This document shows positions 24,830 to 33,020 of a DNA stretch of 33,020 nucleotides, piece after piece (position 1 is the stretch's first letter; each line of letters opens with the position of its first letter). Where the stretch lies: assembly GCF_000621445.1 (NCBI RefSeq), contig NZ_JHYI01000042.1, forward strand, positions 1 through 33,020. Direction: 5' to 3'. The notes under the pieces were generated by a model, which saw only the letters and a program-made list of their open reading frames with translations, searched no databases and was not told where the DNA came from. A program made the position numbers and the translations under genes. Source of the stretch: Alkalihalobacillus bogoriensis ATCC BAA-922 (lineage in GTDB: Bacteria; Bacillota; Bacilli; Bacillales; Bacillaceae_F).

Positions 24830-27800
24830 TTACTGATTTTCTTTCAAAATCAATTGCTCTGGCTCACGTAGCTCCATCCAATCGTGACTTGTGTCAGTTA
24901 CCACTCGATAGTTAACACCAATCTTCTCAAAATATTTTATTGCACAGAGAATTTTACGTTTTTCGTGCGGGAACCGTAAATCATCCAGCTTTACCCCACC
25001 TTTTGTTTCTCTTATCAGTTCAAGTTTATGCTTACCATCATTATATTTACGTACAATAGCCCAATCGGGATTGTAGTTTCCTATTATTTTAGGCAGTAAT
25101 ATTTTGAATTTTGGTGGGAACTTAAAGTAGAGCAACGTATCATCACGTTCAACATCTGGCTTAATTAAATCCTCTATAAAGTTTCTTTCAACATCTGAAT
25201 CTACTTGAACTTTATCGTATAAGCCAGCTATTCCAGCTTCCACTAATTCTCTCTGAGGTTGTTTCAATTCTATCGGGAATAGCTCGTCTACTTCATAAAC
25301 ATCCGTATTCTCATCTATTTCAAATTCGATATTATCAACAATATGATCGCTTAATGTAATTCGAATTTGGCTCAAGAACTCGCTAATCCAACCTTCTGGG
25401 TTATAAAATATCTTTTCTTTTTGTTCGTTTTTCATACGCTTGAATATTTCGAATATAGTCTTCTTCGTGAGTTTTGTTTCATTTGCAGTACGAGTAATAA
25501 AATCAGGTATTGGGTACGTTGCCTTTTCAGCTTGCTCCACTTGTTTCTTCGGCTTTTCAGCTTTTTCTGCATGGAATTTATATGGCTCAAATTTCTTTAC
25601 AGTGATTTCATTTGTAAATTTTACATATGGTTCACCGTACTTTTCATCAATTTGAAGCACTTTAAATCCTCGTAAACGTTCATCTCTCGTAATTCTTTTC
25701 AAATCATCGTTTACTGATACATATAATTCATTTTCTAAATTATTCCCTTTAGAATCTTCCATTTTAATCTTGATCTTTGCACGTTCTCCATCAAGTTCAA
25801 CAAGTGATATTTTATATTCACACATGATAAAGCGACCTTTTGTTACTTCAATTAAAGCAGAAGGGAATTTTGTAATATTGAGCCTATCAACACATTCTTT
25901 AATTAGCTTTTCAGTATCAATAGCTACTTTGTAACTCATCTTCTTATTTAACTTGCTCCAAAACTTAGTAAACTCTTCTGAATTGTATAGTTCATCTTTA
26001 CGTTTAACAATACTTTGCTCTGGCTTTTTAGGTGGTGGCGGTGCGTCTGTTCCGTCTTCAATATATTCTTGCTGTAATCGGGAGACGAATGATTCATATT
26101 GCTCATTTGCCACGACAGTTAATACGTTTACATCATGATTTTCTGTTCGTTTTCCTTCTTGATTTACTGCTAATCGTAAACCACGACCAATCTCTTGACG
26201 TTTTTTCATCGTAGAACTTGTCTGATTTAAGGTACAAATCTGGAACACGTTTGGATTGTCCCAACCTTCTTTTAAAGCCGAATGAGCAAAGATAAATGAC
26301 ACAGGCTCTTCAAAGCTTAACAAGCGTTCTTTATTCTTCATGATTAACTCAAATGCTTGTTTTTCCATTTCTTTTTGTTTTTGATTTTTACCTTCAGTGT
26401 CTACTGCATCTTCCTCAGGAGAATCAGCTTTTGGCTTTGCAAAATACCCTTGCCTTACATCACTTGCTGATTTATCTTTAAAATCATCGTAATGTCTTTT
26501 CAAGCGTTCGAAACTTTCATCAAATAATCGTTTGATCATACCGTCTTGTGCAGTATAATTTTTCACTCTATCAATAAAGAACAGGGATAAAACCTTTATA
26601 CCCTCTGCCCTTAAAGCTTGTTGGCGTTGTAAATGAACACTGATCGTTCTTTCAATTTGTGCTCTAAAAATACTTTCCTTTGACAACATGGAATCACTTA
26701 CTGACAACCTTATGTCATTTTCAAATGAAAGGACTTGTTCATCTTCATTTCTACCATATCTAATTTCAGCTACTTTGAAGTGCTCATAATCGAGATTTCT
26801 CGTTTTAGTAAATAGATCGTCACCCTGTTTTAGAGAAATATCTCGTTCAACCTTCTCACCTTGATCCATTACTAATGCTCTTACTGTAGCGGTTAGTGGA
26901 TTTCGTTTTACTTCTAACAATCGCAAAACCGTTTCATTCAAATTCCCTAATTCAGAAACCCCAATTACTTCTATCTGCTTTACCAAATTATTTCGGAATG
27001 CATCAATAGGAGTTAGTCGATATAACAAGTTTGGTGTTTCTCTATGTGTTGCTGAATATCGTAAGACAAATAAAGGTTTTAGCGTACGAATTGCTTCTTT
27101 TGCCTTAGCAGTCTCATAGTTTTGTGCTTCATCTAAAATCATGATTGGTCTTGTCGCTTGGATATATTGATACGGCTTCCATTCTCCTTGAAGTTTTTCC
27201 GTATGTTTAAAGATGTTATTACTTGCTTTGTTGAAAGCGTCTATGGTCATGACCATAACTGTTAAGTCAGTATTGCTCGCAAATGTATTCAACTCACCTA
27301 ATTTAGCACTATCATAGGCTACCGCAGTTACATCTTGATTGTCATATAACTGACGAAAGTGATTTCTCATTGTTGATATCGACTTCATTACCCCCTGATA
27401 AATTGCAACAGACGGTACAACAATAATGAATTTAGTAAATCCGTATCTCTTCTTTAATTCATACATTGTTCTTAGATACACATACGTTTTTCCTGTACCT
27501 GTCTCCATCTCCACTGTGAAATGCGGAACTCGAAAAGAGTCATTTCCCGCAACTTCCAAAACCATTCCATCGTCTACATACAAATCATCCGCTACTTCCA
27601 ATTCACTACCACGTTTTTCATCGTTATTTCTTTCTTGAACGACTTGTAGGTTTTCAAGAAGAAGGATTTCGTCTAATATCTCATCGGCTGGAAAGTTTGG
27701 AGCAACGTCATTCGTTGTACCCGTAAACATATCCTTTTGTTCTTGATAAGGAACACCCTCGAACAAGTCCACTACGCTGGAGATGGCATCTAATTGGAAC

Positions 27801-27841
27801 TGCTGATTTTCATCATAATGTAATGTAAGTTTCTTAGCCAT
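24830..27841 (-). CDS. res: Type III restriction enzyme, Res (helicase/nuclease) subunit
   Basis: 1003 residues from the ATG at 27841, which follows GGAGGTGG. SF2 helicase motifs: Walker A ETGTGKT (113-119), DEAQ (237-240), RYSATHRE, then the second RecA lobe with FIFAHSALKEGWDNPNVFQIC and RQEIGRGLRLAV. The C-terminus has a PD-(D/E)XK nuclease core, NPDWAIV ... LELIRETKGG. Family role: after Mod methylates one strand of the host site, Res with Mod translocates or slides between head-to-head unmethylated sites and cuts DNA. It begins 14 bases after mod. All motifs are intact and there is no frameshift. Confidence 0.95.
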   Translation of the reverse strand: MAKKLTLHYDENQQFQLDAISSVVDLFEGVPYQEQKDMFTGTTNDVAPNFPADEILDEILLLENLQVVQERNNDEKRGSELEVADDLYVDDGMVLEVAGNDSFRVPHFTVEMETGTGKTYVYLRTMYELKKRYGFTKFIIVVPSVAIYQGVMKSISTMRNHFRQLYDNQDVTAVAYDSAKLGELNTFASNTDLTVMVMTIDAFNKASNNIFKHTEKLQGEWKPYQYIQATRPIMILDEAQNYETAKAKEAIRTLKPLFVLRYSATHRETPNLLYRLTPIDAFRNNLVKQIEVIGVSELGNLNETVLRLLEVKRNPLTATVRALVMDQGEKVERDISLKQGDDLFTKTRNLDYEHFKVAEIRYGRNEDEQVLSFENDIRLSVSDSMLSKESIFRAQIERTISVHLQRQQALRAEGIKVLSLFFIDRVKNYTAQDGMIKRLFDESFERLKRHYDDFKDKSASDVRQGYFAKPKADSPEEDAVDTEGKNQKQKEMEKQAFELIMKNKERLLSFEEPVSFIFAHSALKEGWDNPNVFQICTLNQTSSTMKKRQEIGRGLRLAVNQEGKRTENHDVNVLTVVANEQYESFVSRLQQEYIEDGTDAPPPPKKPEQSIVKRKDELYNSEEFTKFWSKLNKKMSYKVAIDTEKLIKECVDRLNITKFPSALIEVTKGRFIMCEYKISLVELDGERAKIKIKMEDSKGNNLENELYVSVNDDLKRITRDERLRGFKVLQIDEKYGEPYVKFTNEITVKKFEPYKFHAEKAEKPKKQVEQAEKATYPIPDFITRTANETKLTKKTIFEIFKRMKNEQKEKIFYNPEGWISEFLSQIRITLSDHIVDNIEFEIDENTDVYEVDELFPIELKQPQRELVEAGIAGLYDKVQVDSDVERNFIEDLIKPDVERDDTLLYFKFPPKFKILLPKIIGNYNPDWAIVRKYNDGKHKLELIRETKGGVKLDDLRFPHEKRKILCAIKYFEKIGVNYRVVTDTSHDWMELREPEQLILKENQ

Positions 27842-27855
27842 TTCAACCACCTCCG

Positions 27856-29754
27856 TTAAATAGTTTTCACGTTCATAGTTTCACTAAGAAGGACTTTTTG
27901 TTCGTTAGATAGTGCGTTATCGAGGCAGATGATTGTTGCCTTACTAAAATTGCTTCTTAACATACTTTGTGTTTCATAAATTATTTTTTCATCAATACAA
28001 ACAATTAGGGGCTCAGGAATTTGTTCGTGCTTAACTATTGTTAAGTGATTAGAGCCAACCTGTTGGTTTGATATTTTACTATCAAGAGGAAAACTTTGAC
28101 TAAGCATTAACTCAATGATTAAATCTTCCTTTTTTGTGCCTTCAACAATAGAATTAGCTATAAATAAATCCACTTCCCGATCAAACATATCAAGATTATT
28201 AAATTTGTTTGTTCTCCATTTGCGTATATTAGATGCATCCAAACAATAATTTGCAAATCCCCTATCTAATGTGTTTATATTTTCATCTTCTTCGTTAAGT
28301 TGCTGAATTGCTTTTCTTAATCGTTCTTTAGTAACCTCAGCAATTGTAGAGAAACTATCATTACGTGTTGGTTCAGGTATTTGTACTAATATAAACTTCC
28401 TGTTTCCATTATCTTCTTTATTAACTGCTAATACCGCATGACCTGTAGTTCCACTTCCAGCAAAAAAGTCTAATATAATGTCATCCTTATTCGTAACCAT
28501 AGATACTATTTGCTTGATCATTTCTAAAGGTTTCGGGTTTTCAAAGTCCAATGTTCCAAATATACTTTTTATAAACCTTGTATCCGTAGAATTATCAAAA
28601 TACCAAAAGTTATCTGGTACCGATAAATCCCCAATTGTCAGATAATCTTTTAGTCCAGGTGGTGTATTAGGATTCCCATACCAAATCAATCCTTCCTTTT
28701 GAAGTCTTAGTAATTCTTCATAGGATTTCCCCCAACCTCTATTTGGTATTACACAGGGCTCTCCTGTTTCTGGATTATCAATAGTATAATTTTTCGGTCC
28801 TCCTTCCCTCGATAAATCTGCATCTTTAAAAACACCATTTTCATCGACTTTATTCCACCTACTCAAATGAGAGTATTTAGGTCTCTTGTACATTTCTTTT
28901 ATTTCTGATTCTATCTCCTCTAATTGCAATCCCTGTTCCTTCAATGTTAGAAATGTCCTATGTATATCTCCTGCTCCTTTTTTTTCTACTCTCCATTCAA
29001 CATCTTTAAATTGAGAAAGATCTTTTGCATAACACAAAATATATTCAGTTGATATACCCATCAATTTTGCTTGGTTTTTATTAGAGTTATTTTTATGAAT
29101 AATTCTTGCAATAAAATTTTCTGCTCCAAAAATCTCATCACAAATTAACTTTAAATTGTCTAATTCATTATCATCAATGCTAATAAATATTACACCATCA
29201 TTCCTTAATAAGTACCTTGCTAACTTCAATCGAGGGTACATCATTGAAAGCCAATTAGCGTGAAATCTTCCACCTGTTTTTGGGTTACTTGTAAGTAATC
29301 CGTCTTCATCTGCTTGTCCTGTTTTTTGTAAATATTTTTCAATAGGATCTTTATAATCATCCTTATATACAAAATCTTTACCCGTATTGTATGGTGGATC
29401 AATGTATATACATTTTATTTTATTTGTATAACTTTTTTGCAAAACCTTTAGAACTTCTAAGTTATCACCTTCTATTAAGGCATTGTTTGTATCTTTTTCA
29501 TTTACACCTTGCCCTTCTAAAAATTTCAGTGTGCCCTGTGGTGGATACGATGCAAGTTTCCTTGCTTCTTTTTTACCAATCCATTGTAGCCCAAAGAACT
29601 CTTCAGTGTTCTCTTCTACTAAATCCCCTACCTCATCCTTTAGCACTTCAATATTTAACTTTCCATCACCAAATGCCTCTGGAAACAGCTCTTTCAACTT
29701 TTCAATTCGATCTTCATCAATCCGCTCAGGTCTTTTTAATTCTTCAATTGACAT
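27856..29754 (-). CDS. mod: Type III DNA methyltransferase, Mod subunit
   Basis: 632 residues. Motif IV DPPYNTG (119-125) precedes motif I DFFAGSGTTGH (429-439), the beta-class order of type III N6-adenine methylases. The region between them (about 200-420) holds the target-recognition domain and sets specificity, which cannot be read here. The N-terminal LKELFPEAFGDGKLN region is typical of Mod proteins. The start is ATG behind GAGGTG, 3 bases after the stop of the upstream nuclease gene, so it is co-transcribed with the helicase and nuclease genes. No simple-sequence repeat tract of phase-variable mod genes was seen. Confidence 0.95.
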   Translation of the reverse strand: MSIEELKRPERIDEDRIEKLKELFPEAFGDGKLNIEVLKDEVGDLVEENTEEFFGLQWIGKKEARKLASYPPQGTLKFLEGQGVNEKDTNNALIEGDNLEVLKVLQKSYTNKIKCIYIDPPYNTGKDFVYKDDYKDPIEKYLQKTGQADEDGLLTSNPKTGGRFHANWLSMMYPRLKLARYLLRNDGVIFISIDDNELDNLKLICDEIFGAENFIARIIHKNNSNKNQAKLMGISTEYILCYAKDLSQFKDVEWRVEKKGAGDIHRTFLTLKEQGLQLEEIESEIKEMYKRPKYSHLSRWNKVDENGVFKDADLSREGGPKNYTIDNPETGEPCVIPNRGWGKSYEELLRLQKEGLIWYGNPNTPPGLKDYLTIGDLSVPDNFWYFDNSTDTRFIKSIFGTLDFENPKPLEMIKQIVSMVTNKDDIILDFFAGSGTTGHAVLAVNKEDNGNRKFILVQIPEPTRNDSFSTIAEVTKERLRKAIQQLNEEDENINTLDRGFANYCLDASNIRKWRTNKFNNLDMFDREVDLFIANSIVEGTKKEDLIIELMLSQSFPLDSKISNQQVGSNHLTIVKHEQIPEPLIVCIDEKIIYETQSMLRSNFSKATIICLDNALSNEQKVLLSETMNVKTI

Positions 29755-29757
29755 TTT

Positions 29758-30579
29758 CTACACCTCTTCTTCATCTAAACTTGCTTCAATAATTTCAACA
29801 CGTTCATGCTCTGTACCGTAATCAGCATAAAAGTCTAAAAAGTTCTTTCTTGCACTTGGAGACGTAAAAACGTACTCTTTAAAAGATTCACATGAAAAAC
29901 GAACATCACAGTTTCGGCAAACATGAACAGCAAATGTTTTGTTATCTTGTACTTTTGATTTTAATTTTTCAACAGGTGGAGGAGCAAACTGATAATCTTC
30001 AATCATATCAACCACTTCACCAAATGCAGTTATATATGCCTCTACCTCTTCAGAAACTAATTCAATGGGAACTTCTGGATTCCATTCTTCCATTGCTTCT
30101 TCTAAAATTTCTGGTTTATTTGCTTGATCTGCTCTGCGTTTAGCTTTTCTTAACGATTCCGTTTCTCCTGTTGCAAGGATTGCAGTGGCATCTAACTGCT
30201 GTCCTCTTATAGATTCCCAAATATGAGCATAGATGTTCAATTGTCCTTCATAGTCCTTTTTATTACACCTTACAAAGTCCACATCATGCGTTTTTATATC
30301 ATAAAGGACAACTTTATCATCTTCTTTTACAATATCCACTACACCTTGAATAGTGTATGATTTTCCTTTTGGTGTTTTTTGTTGTGGAAGTGTAAGTCTT
30401 ACCTCTGTATCTGTTACGTTTTCGGCAAGATCATGAAGCTTTTTCCAATAATTCTTCACTTGCTCCAACGCCAACTTTTTTACATGTGGTGATAGTGAAT
30501 GACCACCTTCCAAACGTAGCAACTCATAATTTTCATCAAATGCCTCTTCTATGAATTGTAACATTTCATTCTTACTCAC
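29758..30579 (-). CDS. PD-(D/E)XK nuclease part of a split helicase-nuclease
   Basis: 273 residues from a GTG at 30579 with GAGAGGTGAT upstream. The core is a RecB-family nuclease: GVVDIV then VVLYDIKTHD, and QLNIYAHIW (the Q-x3-Y motif of this family). Near the C-terminus VCRNCDVRFSC supplies three cysteines spaced like the last three Fe-S ligands of AddB/Cas4 nucleases. The usual front part of such a domain (SxLxxYxxCPxxY and GxxxH) is absent from this protein but present at the end of the upstream helicase gene, whose stop overlaps this start by 8 bases (GTGAGTAA). So this is the second half of a domain split across two genes. Confidence 0.8.
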   Translation of the reverse strand: MSKNEMLQFIEEAFDENYELLRLEGGHSLSPHVKKLALEQVKNYWKKLHDLAENVTDTEVRLTLPQQKTPKGKSYTIQGVVDIVKEDDKVVLYDIKTHDVDFVRCNKKDYEGQLNIYAHIWESIRGQQLDATAILATGETESLRKAKRRADQANKPEILEEAMEEWNPEVPIELVSEEVEAYITAFGEVVDMIEDYQFAPPPVEKLKSKVQDNKTFAVHVCRNCDVRFSCESFKEYVFTSPSARKNFLDFYADYGTEHERVEIIEASLDEEEV

Positions 30580-33020
30580 TGCTATCACCTCTCATTGCAA
30601 TTAGTCGGTTATGAATATCTTCAATTGTTTGGTGTACTAAATTACCAAATAACATCGTTTGTGAACGTGATGGAACAAACCCATATTTCTTAAACGACAT
30701 ATAGTTCCTTGGACATTTTATATAAAGCAAGTAATCACTTGTATACGAGTAAACTTTAGGGATATCATCTTCTTTTACTTCAACATTAGGCATATCTGAC
30801 ACCCTTACATTTGGTATCATTGGGTAATTCATTTCGTCAAACAGCACTTTAAAGGCAGGATCAACCGCTTGCCCACGACCTCTTAAATTTGAAATTATTA
30901 ACATCTTTTCAGCCCTTGAGAGTGCTACATAGAACATTCTCATTGTGTCAAACTCAGGCACACGTTCCAATGGCTCGTTATCCCCTGACACCAATGGTCG
31001 TACAATCTCCTCGACCCTTGGAACCCCTCTATTCTTCTTTCCTGGATTACCTAATACAACATAAGGAAACTCTAATCCTTTTGATTGGTGAATTGTTAAA
31101 AATGGCACACGCCCCCTCGGAAAAGGAGTTTCCTCATTTTCAACTTCTGACTCACCAATGCGGAACAAGCCATACACATATCGACCAAAGAAATCATTCG
31201 TAAAATGGTTTTCTATTAACCTTGCTCCTGTGATAACGGACTTTGACTGTTCCATATAACGGGAAAGATACTCAGAAATCATAGATAAGTTGCAAATCGG
31301 GCCCTCATCTGTACCTCTTTCAGCTAATTTAAACATTTGTGAAAAGTAGGGAAAGCCACAAAGTCTATAAAATAAGTCTAATACATTCCAATCGACCGAT
31401 GTTGCACGATTAAGAATATATTGAATGCTAAAGGGCTTACCAACCTTTGTTCTCTCTTCAATGATTTTGTCCAAACGTTCAGAGCCTAACCCTCGAATCG
31501 TTTGTTGAGAAATCAACGGAGTTTTGGTAAGAATTCGTTTATGATTCTTAGGATTATATGTATCAGGAAGAGACCAACCATTATCAGTTACTGTCTTTAA
31601 TAACCGTACATAGTCCTCCTTACAACGATTTAGCTCCTCTACTTTTAAGTTCACAAATTGTTCTAAGCGTTCATCACCTTTAAGGAGTTCCTTTGCAATC
31701 TCCTGTATGGAATCTAACCAATCGTGATAATCTTTATAAGCACCTGAATATTCTTGTCGAACAGGCTTACCAAACACTTTTGTAAGGATACCAAACATTG
31801 CTTTTGCTTCATCTACTTCTAAAAACCGACCAGCCCTCGGTGCATACACACTAATTCCTTCTTTTTCTAAAGCCCTTTTTACTCTTTTTACATGTTGATT
31901 ATTTTTCAAAGCGGGGAATAGTACAGCAATTTGATTTGGATCTTCCACTTTACCTTCATCTATTAAATTTTTAATAAATTGAGCAGTTTCTTCAGCAACA
32001 TCCTCGGATTTCGCTGGTGAAGTTGTGATTACTGAAATATCGTTATCCTGGTTGTGGGCTTCAATATTTTTATCGTGTAGCCTATAGTAACCTTCTCCGT
32101 CTTCTCTTACCCAACTTACTTTATCTATAAAGTTCGTATAGGTTGTGACAATTTGCTTTTTGGAACGATAGTTAGTATTTAAGCGAATCTCTTTAGGTGT
32201 CGTGTGTATATATGTTTGACAACGCTGAGGAAACTGAACAAAATTTTCTACAGTTGCACCCCTAAAACGGTAAAGAGCTTGATCATCATCACCAACAACA
32301 CAAATATTTTTATTTCCAGAAGCTAATCGAAAGAAAAGTTGTTCTTGAATTCTATTTGTATCTTGCATTTCATCAATAATAATATGGTCAAATTCAAAAC
32401 AAACGTGATCGCTTTGCAACAATTGGTGTAATGCCCTTTGTTGAAGCAAAGAGAAATCAACCATATTCGATGTGTTTAACTTTTGCTTATACCAATCATA
32501 TAGCTTTGCTATCTGCAAAAGCATTTCATCTTGTTTTGATGTAGCTTGGTCAATAATATGTTCAATTGGTAGATTTTCTTCTGAAAAACGATTGAAAATG
32601 GATATTAGTGATAGTGTTGATTCATGACGTGATTCAGAACGTTTTCCAAAGTATTCTTTTAATTCAGCTCTCCATTCATTTTCTTTAACATGAAGTAACT
32701 CTTCTACCATTTTCCAAAATGAGCTTGAATTTATATAAAAGTATTGATCTAATTCATCTAATAAAATTGGAGGCTTTACTCTTGTTCTTCTCTCTGTAAA
32801 TCTTCTATCACCTATTAGTCGCTGACACAACGAATGAACTGTTCCTACATACATACGTGAAATATCATAAGGAGTACCTGTAATATTGGTCACTGCCCCC
32901 AATATACTCTGTAGACCGTCTTTTAATTGTTTAGCGGCCTTCTCTGTAAATGTCGATAAAAAAATTCTCTCTGGCAAAACATTTTGGAACACAATAGCAT
33001 TTACCGTTCGCCATAAAAGC
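30572..33020 (-). CDS. UvrD/RecB-type helicase, 5' end outside the window
   Basis: Partial. The frame stays open to the window edge (LLWRTVNAIVF precedes the first in-window start-like codon), so the Walker A region lies beyond it. SF1 motifs seen: STFTEKAAKQL (Ia), IIIDEMQDT (II), GDDDQALYRFRGA (III), LNTNYRS (IV), FLTIHQSKGLEFPYVVL (V) and MFYVALSRAEK (VI). The last ~60 residues carry YTSDYLLYIKCPRNY and FGNLVHQTIEDIH, the front of a RecB/AddB-like nuclease domain including one putative Fe-S cysteine. The rest of that domain is in the next gene. A helicase-nuclease pair in front of type III mod and res suggests an added DNA-degrading or repair-type defence activity (inference). Confidence 0.9.
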   Translation of the reverse strand, partial: LLWRTVNAIVFQNVLPERIFLSTFTEKAAKQLKDGLQSILGAVTNITGTPYDISRMYVGTVHSLCQRLIGDRRFTERRTRVKPPILLDELDQYFYINSSSFWKMVEELLHVKENEWRAELKEYFGKRSESRHESTLSLISIFNRFSEENLPIEHIIDQATSKQDEMLLQIAKLYDWYKQKLNTSNMVDFSLLQQRALHQLLQSDHVCFEFDHIIIDEMQDTNRIQEQLFFRLASGNKNICVVGDDDQALYRFRGATVENFVQFPQRCQTYIHTTPKEIRLNTNYRSKKQIVTTYTNFIDKVSWVREDGEGYYRLHDKNIEAHNQDNDISVITTSPAKSEDVAEETAQFIKNLIDEGKVEDPNQIAVLFPALKNNQHVKRVKRALEKEGISVYAPRAGRFLEVDEAKAMFGILTKVFGKPVRQEYSGAYKDYHDWLDSIQEIAKELLKGDERLEQFVNLKVEELNRCKEDYVRLLKTVTDNGWSLPDTYNPKNHKRILTKTPLISQQTIRGLGSERLDKIIEERTKVGKPFSIQYILNRATSVDWNVLDLFYRLCGFPYFSQMFKLAERGTDEGPICNLSMISEYLSRYMEQSKSVITGARLIENHFTNDFFGRYVYGLFRIGESEVENEETPFPRGRVPFLTIHQSKGLEFPYVVLGNPGKKNRGVPRVEEIVRPLVSGDNEPLERVPEFDTMRMFYVALSRAEKMLIISNLRGRGQAVDPAFKVLFDEMNYPMIPNVRVSDMPNVEVKEDDIPKVYSYTSDYLLYIKCPRNYMSFKKYGFVPSRSQTMLFGNLVHQTIEDIHNRLIAMRGDSSE

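Overview
The DNA is AT-rich. It has strong AGGAGG-type ribosome sites, many TTG/GTG starts, tight gene overlaps and sigma-A-like promoters, so a low-GC Gram-positive host of the Bacillaceae type is likely. There are no housekeeping genes, rRNA or tRNA. Everything looks like accessory DNA: a plasmid, or a large mobile element carrying plasmid functions.

Layout. (1) 0.1-9.85 kb holds defence-type genes: a two-gene unit of a Ser/Thr kinase with an unusual C-terminal domain plus a membrane-anchored protein; a PD-(D/E)XK nuclease; a GmrSD-like DUF262/DUF1524 protein with a small downstream gene; and a TIR-like protein followed by a ParB-like protein. (2) 9.9-17.6 kb holds a Tn7-like transposition operon on the minus strand, in the order unknown gene, tyrosine recombinase, tnsA, tnsB, tnsC, tnsD. 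It has a clear promoter and a terminator-like leader hairpin. (3) 17.6-24.8 kb holds a plasmid maintenance block: a four-helix-bundle protein, an unknown protein, a degenerate DnaB/RecA-like protein, an XRE-type regulator, a primase-helicase, three iterons, a replication initiator, and a ParM/ParR-type partition pair. (4) 24.8-33.0 kb holds a four-gene minus-strand operon: a UvrD-type helicase (5' end outside the window), a PD-(D/E)XK nuclease, and type III Mod and Res.

Most interesting point. TnsA aligns without gaps to Tn7 TnsA around its active site, but two catalytic acids are replaced by their amides (Glu63 to Gln65, Asp114 to Asn119). The lysine is kept and TnsB keeps its DDE triad. In Tn7, losing TnsA catalysis turns cut-and-paste into replicative cointegrate formation. 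This operon also encodes an intact tyrosine recombinase directly upstream of tnsA. Just upstream of the operon promoter lies a cluster of inverted repeats shaped like a recombination core with an accessory site. The inference is a Tn7-like element that moves replicatively and resolves cointegrates with its own tyrosine recombinase, by analogy with TnpI of Tn4430. This is a hypothesis from sequence only.

Other points of interest: a nuclease domain whose four putative Fe-S cysteines are split between two overlapping genes of the type III restriction operon; a kinase fused to a domain with a tRNA-guanine-transglycosylase-like zinc motif; and a DnaB-like protein that has lost its Walker A motif. 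Transposon ends were not identified with confidence.
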